Assembly: GCA_002470825.1 (NCBI GenBank)
Contig: DKOR01000034.1
Span: 87,348 to 151,347, forward strand
Origin: Thiotrichaceae bacterium UBA7357
Lineage (GTDB): Bacteria > Pseudomonadota > Gammaproteobacteria > Eutrophobiales > Eutrophobiaceae
Length of the DNA stretch: 64,000 nt
Direction: 5' to 3'
In this document: piece by piece, positions 54,581-63,649 of the stretch
Numbering within the stretch: position 1 is the stretch's first letter
How the letters are laid out: every line of letters begins with the position of its first letter
The notes under the pieces: model-generated
Told to the model about the DNA's origin: nothing
Seen by the model: the letters and a program-made list of their open reading frames with translations, nothing else
The model's database searches: none
Translations under genes and position numbers: made by a program

Positions 54581-56023
54581 ATGACTAACGCATTAGACAC
54601 AGCTGAAAATACTTTACTAACTCAACGTGGTCTTGATTTAAATGATATTCAAAAATCATTAGACCAGCTGGCACTCTCATCAATTGATCAGGCTGATCTT
54701 TATTTTCAATCCTCTCATTCGGAATCATGGGTATTAGAAGATAGTATTGTCAGAGAAGGTTCTTATAATATTGATCAAGGCGTTGGTGTACGTGCCATCA
54801 GCGGTGAAAAAACCGGTTTTGCCTATTCTGATGAGATTGTATTACCAGCACTAAATCAGGCAGCAACTGCAGCACGATCAATTGCCAGTCATGGAGATAA
54901 TGGTCAATTACAAGCATGGCACAAAACAAGTACACCTATTCTTTACAGTGATGAAGACCCTCTAAAGTCAGTAACAACTGAAGAAAAAATTAATCTGTTA
55001 AAACAGCTGGACCAAGCTGCACGAAAAAAAGATCCTCGAATTAAACAAGTTATGATTGGCTTAGTTGGTTCTCAATCAACTATATTAGTTGCCAATAGTG
55101 AGGGTATGCTGAGTGGCGATATCAGGCCTCTGATTCGACTTAATATTAATGTCATAGTTGAAGAAGATGGCCGTATTGAAAAAGGTGGTTCTGGCGGTGG
55201 AGGTCGATTTGGCTATGATTATTTTTTAAATGAAGGCATGGCTATGTCATACGTTGACGAAGCTATTGAACAGGCGCTAATTAATCTTAAAGCCGATGCT
55301 GCACCGGCGGGTATGATGCCAGTTGTACTTGGATCGGGTTGGCCTGGCATATTACTACATGAAGCTATCGGGCATGGATTAGAGGGTGATTTTAATCGTA
55401 AGAAAACATCCGCATTCTCTGGCAGAATTGGCGAGCGAGTTGCATCACCCGAAGTTACTGTTGTTGATGATGGCACTATAGAAAATCGACGTGGCTCTTT
55501 GAATGTTGATGATGAAGGGACGCCAACAGCTTCGACGACCTTAATAGAATGCGGAGTCTTAAAAACTTATATGCAAGATAAACATAATGCTCGATTAATG
55601 GGCGTAGCACCTACGGGGAATGGCCGTCGCGAATCTTATGCTCATTTACCAATGCCGCGGATGACAAACACTTATATGTTAGGTGGAGATCATCAGCCGG
55701 AAGAGATCATTGCCTCAGTTGATAAAGGCATCTATGCGGTACAGTTCGGTGGTGGTCAGGTTGATATCACCAATGGCAAGTTTGTATTTAGTGCTAGTCA
55801 GGCATATAAAATTGAAAAGGGTAAAGTTACTACACCTATCAAAGGTGCAACGATTATTGGTAACGGTCCTGATGTGTTAACCCGTGTAACGATGGTCGGC
55901 AATGATATGGCGCTTGATTCTGGCATTGGCACTTGTGGTAAAGATGGTCAATCTGTTCCTGTCGGTGTTGGACAACCCACAATCAGAATCGACGATATTA
56001 CCGTCGGCGGCACAAACGTTTAG
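54581..56023 (+). CDS. tldD: Metalloprotease TldD
   Basis: TldD pairs with TldE (PmbA) to form a zinc protease that trims unfolded or modified peptides, including microcin B17. The 480-residue protein has the metal-binding HEAIGHGLEGD at residues 260-270 and the family ending GQSVPVGVGQPTIRID. The pmbA gene is not in the window. It follows the Nit-type amidase gene. Because TldD/E processes some RiPPs, it could act on peptides such as HvfA, but nothing here shows this. Confidence 0.96.
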   Translation: MTNALDTAENTLLTQRGLDLNDIQKSLDQLALSSIDQADLYFQSSHSESWVLEDSIVREGSYNIDQGVGVRAISGEKTGFAYSDEIVLPALNQAATAARSIASHGDNGQLQAWHKTSTPILYSDEDPLKSVTTEEKINLLKQLDQAARKKDPRIKQVMIGLVGSQSTILVANSEGMLSGDIRPLIRLNINVIVEEDGRIEKGGSGGGGRFGYDYFLNEGMAMSYVDEAIEQALINLKADAAPAGMMPVVLGSGWPGILLHEAIGHGLEGDFNRKKTSAFSGRIGERVASPEVTVVDDGTIENRRGSLNVDDEGTPTASTTLIECGVLKTYMQDKHNARLMGVAPTGNGRRESYAHLPMPRMTNTYMLGGDHQPEEIIASVDKGIYAVQFGGGQVDITNGKFVFSASQAYKIEKGKVTTPIKGATIIGNGPDVLTRVTMVGNDMALDSGIGTCGKDGQSVPVGVGQPTIRIDDITVGGTNV

Positions 56024-56054
56024 TTTTTTCATATGTAAACTAATGAGTGGAAGA

Positions 56055-57209
56055 CTAAGAGTAGTTATTTTTTAATCCAAACCAAGCAATAAGAATACCG
56101 ATCGCACTCAAAATAGCAGCAAATAGAAAGGTCTGCATGGAGCCAACCGAATCCCAAAGATAACCACTAATTAAACTGCCTAACGCTAAACCTGCACCAA
56201 AACTTACGCTACTATAGAGAGCTTGACCTCGTCCCTGATGAGAGCCTTTAAATTCAAGGTGAATATATTGAATCGCTACAGCATGATAAACTCCAAAAGT
56301 AGCGGCGTGTAGACATTGCGCAGATAATAATATGGTGATATTGTCCACAAAAAATGCGATCAATAACCAACGCAGCGTCGCAAATATCACTGTTAAAATC
56401 ATCAGTCTGCGTAATCCAAAACGGCCTATCACTTTATGCATAAAGAGATAAATAATTACCTCTGCAAAAACACCCAACGCCCAACATATACCAATAAATC
56501 TATTTGAATAATCATGTTCTTCAAGATAAATAGAAAAGAATGTGTAATACGTACCATGGCTTGCCTGGATCAGAAAACATACAGCCATTAAAGCAATGAC
56601 CCGTGGTTTAAATAAAATAGCCTTGAATGTTGAGTTATCAGACTTTTGGTAAGATGAAGGAACCTCTGGAATAAATAAACTATGGAACCAGACCAATGCC
56701 ATTGAAAAAATAACGATGGGCAATAGATAATTTATGGAATAATAATCAAAGAAATTACCCAGAGCTACTACGGCTATAATAAAACTGATAGAGCCCCATA
56801 TTCTCACAGTAGTATACCTATCACTTTCCTCACCAAGATGAGATAAAGTCGTGGCTTCTACCTGAGGTAACGCGGCACTCCAGAAAATTGAAAAAATTAA
56901 TAAAATGATAAACAGCGACCAGAAGTCTTGAAAAAACAAAACAAAACAAAATGATAATAATGAAAAGAACGAAGTATAACGAATCACATGCATTCGTTTA
57001 CCCGTATAGTCAACGATCCAACCCCAGATAAATGATGAAAATATTTTTGTTACGACAATTATTGCAGATAAAATTCCAATCGCTTCTGCGTTCATTCCTA
57101 AAGATTTTAAATATAAAGACCAATACGGCATGAAACAACCGATGGTAAGAAAGAATAGGAAATAAAAACCAGACAGTCGCCAATATGGCAAGCCATCGAC
57201 TTTAATCAT
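56055..57209 (-). CDS. MFS transporter (HcaT/phenylpropionate-permease-like)
   Basis: The 384-residue protein has about twelve membrane helices and belongs to the MFS branch with nucleoside and phenylpropionate permeases. The opening YWRLSGFYFLFFLTIGCFMP and YWSLYLKSLGMNAEAIGIL, with a later SSFIWGWIVDYTGKR, are typical. The substrate is unknown. It starts two bases after the aroC stop, and the aroC-MFS pairing is common in Pseudomonas and relatives. Confidence 0.85.
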   Translation of the reverse strand: MIKVDGLPYWRLSGFYFLFFLTIGCFMPYWSLYLKSLGMNAEAIGILSAIIVVTKIFSSFIWGWIVDYTGKRMHVIRYTSFFSLLSFCFVLFFQDFWSLFIILLIFSIFWSAALPQVEATTLSHLGEESDRYTTVRIWGSISFIIAVVALGNFFDYYSINYLLPIVIFSMALVWFHSLFIPEVPSSYQKSDNSTFKAILFKPRVIALMAVCFLIQASHGTYYTFFSIYLEEHDYSNRFIGICWALGVFAEVIIYLFMHKVIGRFGLRRLMILTVIFATLRWLLIAFFVDNITILLSAQCLHAATFGVYHAVAIQYIHLEFKGSHQGRGQALYSSVSFGAGLALGSLISGYLWDSVGSMQTFLFAAILSAIGILIAWFGLKNNYS

Positions 57210-57211
57210 TT

Positions 57212-58309
57212 TTATATACTTGCGGGAATTATGGGTGTTTCAGATTGAACATCTACGTTCTGTGCACGATGTCGAAGTACATGGTCCACTAATACCAGTG
57301 CTAGCATCGCTTCGGCAATCGGTGTTGCTCGAATGCCAACGCAGGGATCGTGGCGACCTTTGGTTATTACTTCAGCCGGCTGCCCAGCTTTATCAATAGT
57401 CTCACCTCGCAAGCGAATACTAGAGGTGGGTTTTAAAGCGATACTAACCAAAATATCTTGTCCTGATGAAATCCCACCTAAAACACCACCGGCATTGTTA
57501 CCTACAAAGCCTTCAGGCGTCATTTCGTCTCGATGATGAGTTCCTTTATGTTCTACTGATTCAAAACCTGCGCCTATCTCAACACCTTTGACCGCATTGA
57601 TACTCATCATCGCTCTAGCGATGTCAGCATCTAGACGATCGAAAATAGGTTCACCTAAGCCAACAGGAATATTTTCAGCAACAACATTGATGCGTGCACC
57701 AATAGACTCACCCTCCTTACGTAATAAATCCATATAATTCTCTAGTTCAGAAACACGTTCTATATCTGGACAAAAGAATGAATTATTTTCCACTTCATCC
57801 CAGTCCTTATGCTCTATCTTTAAAGGTCCTATTTGCGCAATATAACCACGTATTGTTATATCAAATTTTTCTTTTAGATATTTTTTTGCAATCCCGCCAG
57901 CAGCTACACGCATACATGTTTCACGTGCAGATGAACGTCCTCCACCCCTATAATCACGGACTCCGTATTTTTGTTGATAGGTATAATCTGCATGCCCCGG
58001 ACGAAACATATCCTTAATGTTACCGTAATCTTTTGATTTCTGATCTTCGTTTTCAATTAATAACCCAATAGGGGTTCCGGTTGTCACACCTTCAAAAACA
58101 CCTGACATTATTTTGACTGTGTCTGATTCCTTGCGTTGAGTCACATGACGCGATTTGCCTGGCTTGCGTCGATCCAAATCATGCTGCATATCGGCTTCTG
58201 TTAAATTTAAACCTGGTGGACAACCATCAATAATACACATAAGAGCTGACCCGTGACTTTCTCCAGCACTGGTGATAGTGAATAGTTTTCCAAATGTATT
58301 TCCAGACAT
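57212..58309 (-). CDS. aroC: Chorismate synthase
   Basis: AroC converts EPSP to chorismate using reduced FMN, the last common step to aromatic amino acids. Conserved segments are GNTFGKLFTITSAGESHG (residues 3-20), RRKPGKSRHVTQRKESDTV, YRGGGRSSARETCMRVAAG and GHHRDEM-type GTHHRDEMTPEGF. The 365-residue length is normal. It precedes the MFS gene on the same strand. Confidence 0.97.
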   Translation of the reverse strand: MSGNTFGKLFTITSAGESHGSALMCIIDGCPPGLNLTEADMQHDLDRRKPGKSRHVTQRKESDTVKIMSGVFEGVTTGTPIGLLIENEDQKSKDYGNIKDMFRPGHADYTYQQKYGVRDYRGGGRSSARETCMRVAAGGIAKKYLKEKFDITIRGYIAQIGPLKIEHKDWDEVENNSFFCPDIERVSELENYMDLLRKEGESIGARINVVAENIPVGLGEPIFDRLDADIARAMMSINAVKGVEIGAGFESVEHKGTHHRDEMTPEGFVGNNAGGVLGGISSGQDILVSIALKPTSSIRLRGETIDKAGQPAEVITKGRHDPCVGIRATPIAEAMLALVLVDHVLRHRAQNVDVQSETPIIPASI

Positions 58310-58566
58310 ATAGCAATATTGTATACGGGAACGCTTTTGCCGTCATGTTGATCTGAAAAATAATTGAGTAGCCAGAGTAATAAAACACATACATCATGCT
58401 ACATTGAACATGTTGTGATCTATTTTAATTTGTTGTGTATTATTAATATTATCAAAATCAAACTAAAATCAGCCGAAATCCCCTTAATTCATATTTCCGA
58501 TAATTGTAAATCTTATTAAAAATAATAAAGAGTTCAACCTAATCATCGAAATGCTCAACTAAGCTT

Positions 58567-59121
58567 CTATCTAAGTGTCTCTTCTATTTTGTAAATATTT
58601 ATAAAACCACCTTCATTTGGCATTCTAACTTTTGGTAATTTCGATGCATCCATAACCTCATATTCATCAATGATATTATTCAAAAATAGTAGATATGCAG
58701 TAAGAGCATAAACTTCATCATCACTTAGCGACCCTGGAGCAGTCATCGGCATAGAACGTCTTATCACATCAAACAGAGTAGTAGCATAAGGCCAATAACT
58801 ACCAATAGTCTGTTCCGGATATTCACTAGTTAAGTCTAATTGTGCTCCAGCAAGTTGAACTCCCGTCGCCGTACCTAATCCATTTTTACCGTGACACATA
58901 ATACATCTACTTTTGTATAGTACTTCTCCACTTTGAGCACTGCCTTCACCTTTAGGTAATCCTTCTCCATCAGGAAAAACACTAGTATCCCACGCAGCTA
59001 TTTCCTCCGACGAGACGGCGTATCCTAAATTAGGACCGTGGCCCTGAAATGATTTAGCGTTATCAGGATTAATCCCAATCGCTATCAATATTAATATCAG
59101 AGTCTGTCGTTTCATTTTCAT
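58567..59121 (-). CDS. soxD: SoxD-like monohaem cytochrome c
   Basis: This 184-residue exported protein has a signal peptide (MKMKRQTLILILIAIGINPD) and one haem-binding site CIMCH at residues 73-77, with Met124 or Met126 as possible axial ligands. The segment GPNLGYAVSSEEIAAWDTSVFP is the SoxD hallmark. Classic SoxD is about 380 residues with two haems, so this is a short single-haem form. I take the start at 59121 (59130 and 59115 are possible); it overlaps the end of soxC by about 50 bases. It is probably the electron acceptor of SoxC. Confidence 0.82.
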   Translation of the reverse strand: MKMKRQTLILILIAIGINPDNAKSFQGHGPNLGYAVSSEEIAAWDTSVFPDGEGLPKGEGSAQSGEVLYKSRCIMCHGKNGLGTATGVQLAGAQLDLTSEYPEQTIGSYWPYATTLFDVIRRSMPMTAPGSLSDDEVYALTAYLLFLNNIIDEYEVMDASKLPKVRMPNEGGFINIYKIEETLR

Positions 59122-60421
59122 TTTTGTCATATACATGCGAAACAAAACCATCACTGTCTACATGCCAATTAGTAATCGCGTTGTAATGAAAGAAACCATG
59201 TCGTCCGCGTTTCTTAACAAGCTCCGTTCGTTCAGGCTGAACATAGCCTGTTTCGTCTATTGCGCGACTTTTCAGCACCGTAGGTTTACCATTCCAATGC
59301 CAAGGCAAACGAAACCGAGTAAAAGAACGATCGAGTATAGGTTCTTGTAATGCTGCTTCTGCCCATGTTTCACCTCCATCTGCGGAAATTTCAACTTTAC
59401 TTATTTTACCTCGTCCAGACCAGGCCAAACCCGTTATTTGGTAGAGACTTGGTCCTTTTAATATCATGTGTGCAGAGGGAGAAGTGATTAATGATTTTGC
59501 TTCAATAGGAAAGGTGAACATACGAGCTTTACCCGAAGGCTGTAATTCAGTATAACGTGATGTTTCATTGCGCGCCATTACTGGGCGATTTGTTACTTTT
59601 AACCGACGTAACCATTTTACATTCAATACACCTTCCCAACCCGGCACAATCAAGCGTAAGGGATAGCCGTTTTCCGGTCGAATACGTTCTCCATTTTGAT
59701 ACAATGCAAGAAAGGCATCATCCAATGCCTTTTCGATTGGAATAGATATTTGCATAGCGAAAGCATCTGCACCTTCTGCAACAAGCCATTTTGATTTTTT
59801 CCTTAAACCAACTTCAGCTAACAATACAGAAAGCGGAACACCGGTCCATTCTGAACAAGATGCTAAACCATTAAAATAACCTGCTTCAGATTGAGAAGGT
59901 TGTTTGTTCCAACCAGCATTACTATTACCACCACATTCTATAAAACAAATTTTTGATTTCATGGGGTAACGTAGTAAATCATCGATACTAAATATCAAAT
60001 CTTTCTTTACCAGACCATGTATCAACAAGCGGTGATTTTTTGGATTGATCTTCGGCACACCATTATGATGTCGTTCATAATGTAAGCCATTGGGTGTTAT
60101 CGTACCTTCCATCAAGTGTAATGGTGTCCACGAAACACCATTACCGGGAACAATCTCATTTTGCACTGGGAAACGTACGACATCATCTTCATATGCTGAG
60201 GGCTGACCATAAATAGAAAATGGTTCACCTGGTTCATGCATCCAGGTTGGATCTATCAAATCAATATCGGTAGTGGTCTTTGCGAAGCCATTAGTCGGCA
60301 TGATATTAGCAATTACACCTAACTGTATTCCTCTTAATAAAAATAGGCGTCGATCGAGTAAGCCGTTTCCAGCAACCTCATGCTCTTTCAATGACAGATC
60401 GTTTTTACGATCTTTTTTCAT
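59069..60421 (-). CDS. soxC: SoxC-like sulfite dehydrogenase, molybdopterin subunit
   Basis: The 450-residue protein matches SoxC, the molybdenum subunit of sulfur dehydrogenase in the Sox pathway. A twin-arginine signal lies near residues 24-45 (DRRLFLLRGIQLG), so it is exported folded. The Mo-ligand cysteine is probably C163 in FIECGGN. Then come ASCSEWTGVPLSVLL and PENGYPLRLIVPGWEGVLNVKW, and a C-terminal dimerisation domain. No soxA, soxX or soxB gene is in the window. An acidic tail extends past the usual C-terminus and overlaps soxD. Confidence 0.86.
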   Translation of the reverse strand: MKKDRKNDLSLKEHEVAGNGLLDRRLFLLRGIQLGVIANIMPTNGFAKTTTDIDLIDPTWMHEPGEPFSIYGQPSAYEDDVVRFPVQNEIVPGNGVSWTPLHLMEGTITPNGLHYERHHNGVPKINPKNHRLLIHGLVKKDLIFSIDDLLRYPMKSKICFIECGGNSNAGWNKQPSQSEAGYFNGLASCSEWTGVPLSVLLAEVGLRKKSKWLVAEGADAFAMQISIPIEKALDDAFLALYQNGERIRPENGYPLRLIVPGWEGVLNVKWLRRLKVTNRPVMARNETSRYTELQPSGKARMFTFPIEAKSLITSPSAHMILKGPSLYQITGLAWSGRGKISKVEISADGGETWAEAALQEPILDRSFTRFRLPWHWNGKPTVLKSRAIDETGYVQPERTELVKKRGRHGFFHYNAITNWHVDSDGFVSHVYDKNENETTDSDINIDSDWD

Positions 60422-60903
60422 TTACTCACCTCACTGTTAATTATATTTGATATACGTAATCAGACAATTACTGAAGTGAATCTGATATATTTTCTCATAC
60501 TATATAAATACTTTACTTTATAATTCTACTAATATTTATATTATAAGATATAGACAGAAAATCTTATTTTTTTAAATAATGAATAAATATAATTCGTGAA
60601 GTTCTTGAGCTAATTAATGTTCATCTCTGAAGCTAAGCCAACTTTTGGTTTAAGCCTAAAAAAATGCCAGCATCGTAGAGAATTTCAATTATATATGAGG
60701 TTCTTGTAGATGCTCTAAACTTACAATAGCGTGAAAAGATTGTTTTATATATAGACAACGGGAGAGTTATTCTTATTTACTAGCTATTCTAGCTTAGTCG
60801 TCCTACGATAAATGAGCTAACCTATTTACATAATAATTCATCATTTTATTTAATTGCCCTTCTTTTTTAAGAATCTATTTATATTGTAAATATTAAACAT
60901 GTA
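60422..60903. other. AT-rich non-coding gap
   Basis: Almost 500 bases separate the soxCD pair from the SoxYZ-like gene upstream on the same strand. The stretch is strongly AT-rich and probably contains the soxC promoter. A 30-codon frame near 60618 has no supporting features. I see no clear terminator, repeat or RNA. Confidence 0.4.
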
Positions 60904-61758
60904 TCAGGAACTTGTGCTTATTTCGTAGCTTGAACTAAACGCATTCTTTTTAGTATCTGTTCCTTTTACTGTCATCACTCCCTCTTTTTCAGGCGTAAAG
61001 TAAAATCGAATAGCTGGGTCCATGCTGAGCGAAAAGGTTAAAAAAGCTTTCACGATTAGCTTATCATTATAAGTTACTTCTAAGGAATCCATAAAAAAAG
61101 CTGGAGGAATCACACGAGAACCAATCTTCAGCGGCGCCATTCCCGTGATATTAGGATGCCTCACTTTCACTTGCATCAGATTTGGTTTCCCCAACTTTAC
61201 TTTACCTACTACTCTCATCTTCATCTTCCCGAGCAGTTTTCTAGAATCTTCCATACTCGGTGGCGGTGGAGCTGAACATGCTCCTTTCGCACGAATAAAA
61301 CTCTTTGTCATGTATAGTTCTCCCGTGTTTAACTCAGCAACAGCACGGACATAACTAAAAGTCTCGACTCGAATGCGCATCGCTAAATCAGCTTTTCCAC
61401 TATTGGGAGTGAACTCAAAAAGGCCCACTACCGGCATCGGGTTCATATCAACAAAGATAGATATTTTTTTTATATAACGTTTAGAGCTCTGTAAAATCGA
61501 TGTGCGAACAGAGATGGGAACTATAGAAGCATCTTCTGCCGTATAAGGTGCTTTCAATTCAAATATATTCTGTTCATAACCTTCGATAATATGTCTATTT
61601 TGGAAGTTTTGTCTTCTTAAATTATCTTCCCATGCCTTATCAGATACATTCAGTCTGTGATCAGCAGGTTGAATATCTGCTGACGCTAAAGAAGTAAATT
61701 GCATTAGAATTGCACTAATGCAAAACCAAAAGACTTTAATGGATGATAGGTATTTCAT
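60904..61758 (-). CDS. Quinoprotein-dehydrogenase-associated SoxYZ-like carrier protein
   Basis: The 284-residue exported protein (signal ending LASADI, start ATG 61758) fuses a SoxY-like and a SoxZ-like domain. The first half ends with the carrier cysteine C161 in RAKGACSAPPP, where SoxY has a GGCGG end. The second half (GKVKLGKPNLMQVKVRHPNI on) is SoxZ-like. This architecture is that of the SoxYZ-like carrier that accompanies quinoprotein dehydrogenases in methylotrophs; no such dehydrogenase is visible here. A TTG start further upstream is rejected because it precedes the signal peptide. It may work with soxCD. Confidence 0.85.
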   Translation of the reverse strand: MKYLSSIKVFWFCISAILMQFTSLASADIQPADHRLNVSDKAWEDNLRRQNFQNRHIIEGYEQNIFELKAPYTAEDASIVPISVRTSILQSSKRYIKKISIFVDMNPMPVVGLFEFTPNSGKADLAMRIRVETFSYVRAVAELNTGELYMTKSFIRAKGACSAPPPPSMEDSRKLLGKMKMRVVGKVKLGKPNLMQVKVRHPNITGMAPLKIGSRVIPPAFFMDSLEVTYNDKLIVKAFLTFSLSMDPAIRFYFTPEKEGVMTVKGTDTKKNAFSSSYEISTSS

Positions 61759-61827
61759 AATTGTTGCCTTTATGAATTCAATCTTATTATGAGCCAAGTT
61801 CAAAAAAATGCTAGTTCATAAATGTAT

Positions 61828-62712
61828 TCATTTTATTATTTTCAGATTAGATTTATTGAGCAGGAAGACGCCTTGTCCACCTTTTTCAAGTTCTAGCCAA
61901 ACGAATGGTAAATTGGGGTAACGTTGAATTAAATTTCCCATGCTGTTTCCAACCTCAACTATAAGCACCCCATTCTCATTTAAATGATTACAGGCCTGTT
62001 TTAATATTTGTTCAATTAATCCCAAACCATTTTCAGTCGCTTCAAGGGCTTGTCTAGGTTCTTGTAAATACTCTTGTGGTAATGATTGCATCTCATCATT
62101 ACCAACATAAGGTGGGTTACTAATAATTAAATCGTATTTTTTATCCTTAAGATGTTCGAATAAATTAGACTCAATAATACTAATTCTTCCCTCAAGTTTA
62201 TGAGATAAAACGTTTTTATTAGCTACCTCAATCGCATTCACATCCACATCCACAGCTTCAACCATCGCATTCTGAAATGCATATGCGCATGCACAAGCAA
62301 TACAAGCACTGCCAGTACCTATATCAAGGATTGAATCTACGTTATTAGATGATAACCATGGTCTAAATTGAGACATAATGAGTTCTGCAAGAGGTGAGCG
62401 TGGTATTAGTACGCGCTCATCGACATAATATTTATGGCCTGCAAACCAAGCCTGATTAACAAGATAGGCTACCGGGACTCGCTCATGAACACGTCTCTCG
62501 ATCAACTTTTCTATGTGGTTTAACATTTCTTGGTTAATAGGTTCGTTCAGTTTTTCTTCATCACAATCAAATTCCAACCCAGCAGCTACCATCACTAGAT
62601 AAAATGATTCATCGAGAGCATTATCTGTACCATGCCCAAAATGAAGATCGGCTAATTTTAATTTTTTTTCAGTACGTTCAATTAATTCACGTACACTAAG
62701 TGATTGAGTCAC
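61828..62712 (-). CDS. prmB: Ribosomal protein L3 N5-glutamine methyltransferase
   Basis: PrmB methylates a glutamine of ribosomal protein L3. The 294-residue protein has a helical N-terminal domain, the SAM motif ILDIGTGSACIAC (near 128-140) and the catalytic NPPY at 199-202, followed by YLQEPRQALEATENGLGL. The last element separates PrmB from PrmC. The start is GTG at 62712. It lies upstream of the SoxYZ-like gene on the same strand with a 70-base gap. In several relatives prmB is next to aroC, from which it is separated here by the sox genes. Confidence 0.9.
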   Translation of the reverse strand: MTQSLSVRELIERTEKKLKLADLHFGHGTDNALDESFYLVMVAAGLEFDCDEEKLNEPINQEMLNHIEKLIERRVHERVPVAYLVNQAWFAGHKYYVDERVLIPRSPLAELIMSQFRPWLSSNNVDSILDIGTGSACIACACAYAFQNAMVEAVDVDVNAIEVANKNVLSHKLEGRISIIESNLFEHLKDKKYDLIISNPPYVGNDEMQSLPQEYLQEPRQALEATENGLGLIEQILKQACNHLNENGVLIVEVGNSMGNLIQRYPNLPFVWLELEKGGQGVFLLNKSNLKIIK

Positions 62713-62974
62713 TGAATTTTATTTATATATATTTGTCTTCTAGTATGATATTTATTGACATCATCAAAGGAGTTTTCTTATTCATAAATCATCCAAATTT
62801 TTTACGCATAAATATACGAAACATTTTATATTCTTAGCTGATACATATATCGATCATTTCCATTCTCTTGATAAGCATGATTGTGAGTGAGCGAAGTTGA
62901 TCTTTCCGTGAATAACCTGTTCAACTAATCATGATTATTCATTAGGTTTGAATGCCGGACTTGGCGTTAGAAGC

Positions 62975-63649
62975 TTACGCCAAGGTTCTATTATCGTTAT
63001 ATATAGTTATAAATTGCATCTTTATCCCTGCAAGTTCAATCAAATCACTATCTTTTAGTTTATATGTCTTTGTGCTAATTCCCTCATTGTTGACTAAAAG
63101 TGGAATGTCACCCTCAATCTGAGTCAGAAAATAGCCCTCAGGACGACGTGCAACCTCAGCAACTTGCGAACCTTGTTTGCCTAAGGTTGTAGATGCTTTA
63201 TTTAATTCCACCTCCTTACCTGCATTTGGTCCATTTAATATTGATAAGTGGCACAATGGCGTACCAACGTCGGCAGGTTTATTCGCAGAATAAACTGCGG
63301 CTCGAACCAGGTTTGGATTTACGCTCATTGTTTTTTCAAAAACATCATCATCGGAAGTTGCGTTTTTATTTATATATTTTAATTCATGTCTTCCAATCAT
63401 AATGACATCACAATCTTTTAGAGCACATTTACTTACAAGTTTACCATTAACATAGCTACCATTGGTGCTACCAAGATCTTCTAGAAATGAGTCCTGAAGC
63501 ATAGTTATTAGTAAGGCATGCTTGCCGCTAACTTGAAGGCTGTCTATTTGTATGTCGTTATCCGGCTTACGTCCTATGACTAATCGTTCCTGATTAATTT
63601 CATATTCTCTTTGAACGATACCGTTTAAACTGAGAACCAACTTCGCCAT
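62975..63649 (-). CDS. FHA-domain protein with two FHA-like modules
   Basis: The 224-residue cytoplasmic protein has a first forkhead-associated domain (residues ~5-90) with the motif LVIGRKPDNDIQIDS, then VSGKHALL and LGSTNGSYVNG. These residues bind phosphothreonine peptides. A second, more diverged FHA-like module (~125-220, beginning CHLSILNGPNAGKEVEL) lacks some of the binding residues. The protein may link Ser/Thr-kinase signalling to a partner not seen here. A small hairpin (CTTGGCGT / ACGCCAAG at 62960-62984) overlaps its 3' end. Confidence 0.85.
   Translation of the reverse strand: MAKLVLSLNGIVQREYEINQERLVIGRKPDNDIQIDSLQVSGKHALLITMLQDSFLEDLGSTNGSYVNGKLVSKCALKDCDVIMIGRHELKYINKNATSDDDVFEKTMSVNPNLVRAAVYSANKPADVGTPLCHLSILNGPNAGKEVELNKASTTLGKQGSQVAEVARRPEGYFLTQIEGDIPLLVNNEGISTKTYKLKDSDLIELAGIKMQFITIYNDNRTLA

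Noticed and set aside
60618..60710. 30-codon plus-strand frame between the sox genes
   Set aside because: There is no ribosome-binding site, membrane segment or family motif; such frames are expected by chance.
61759..61803. Upstream TTG start for the SoxYZ-like protein
   Set aside because: It would put 15 residues in front of a normal signal peptide.
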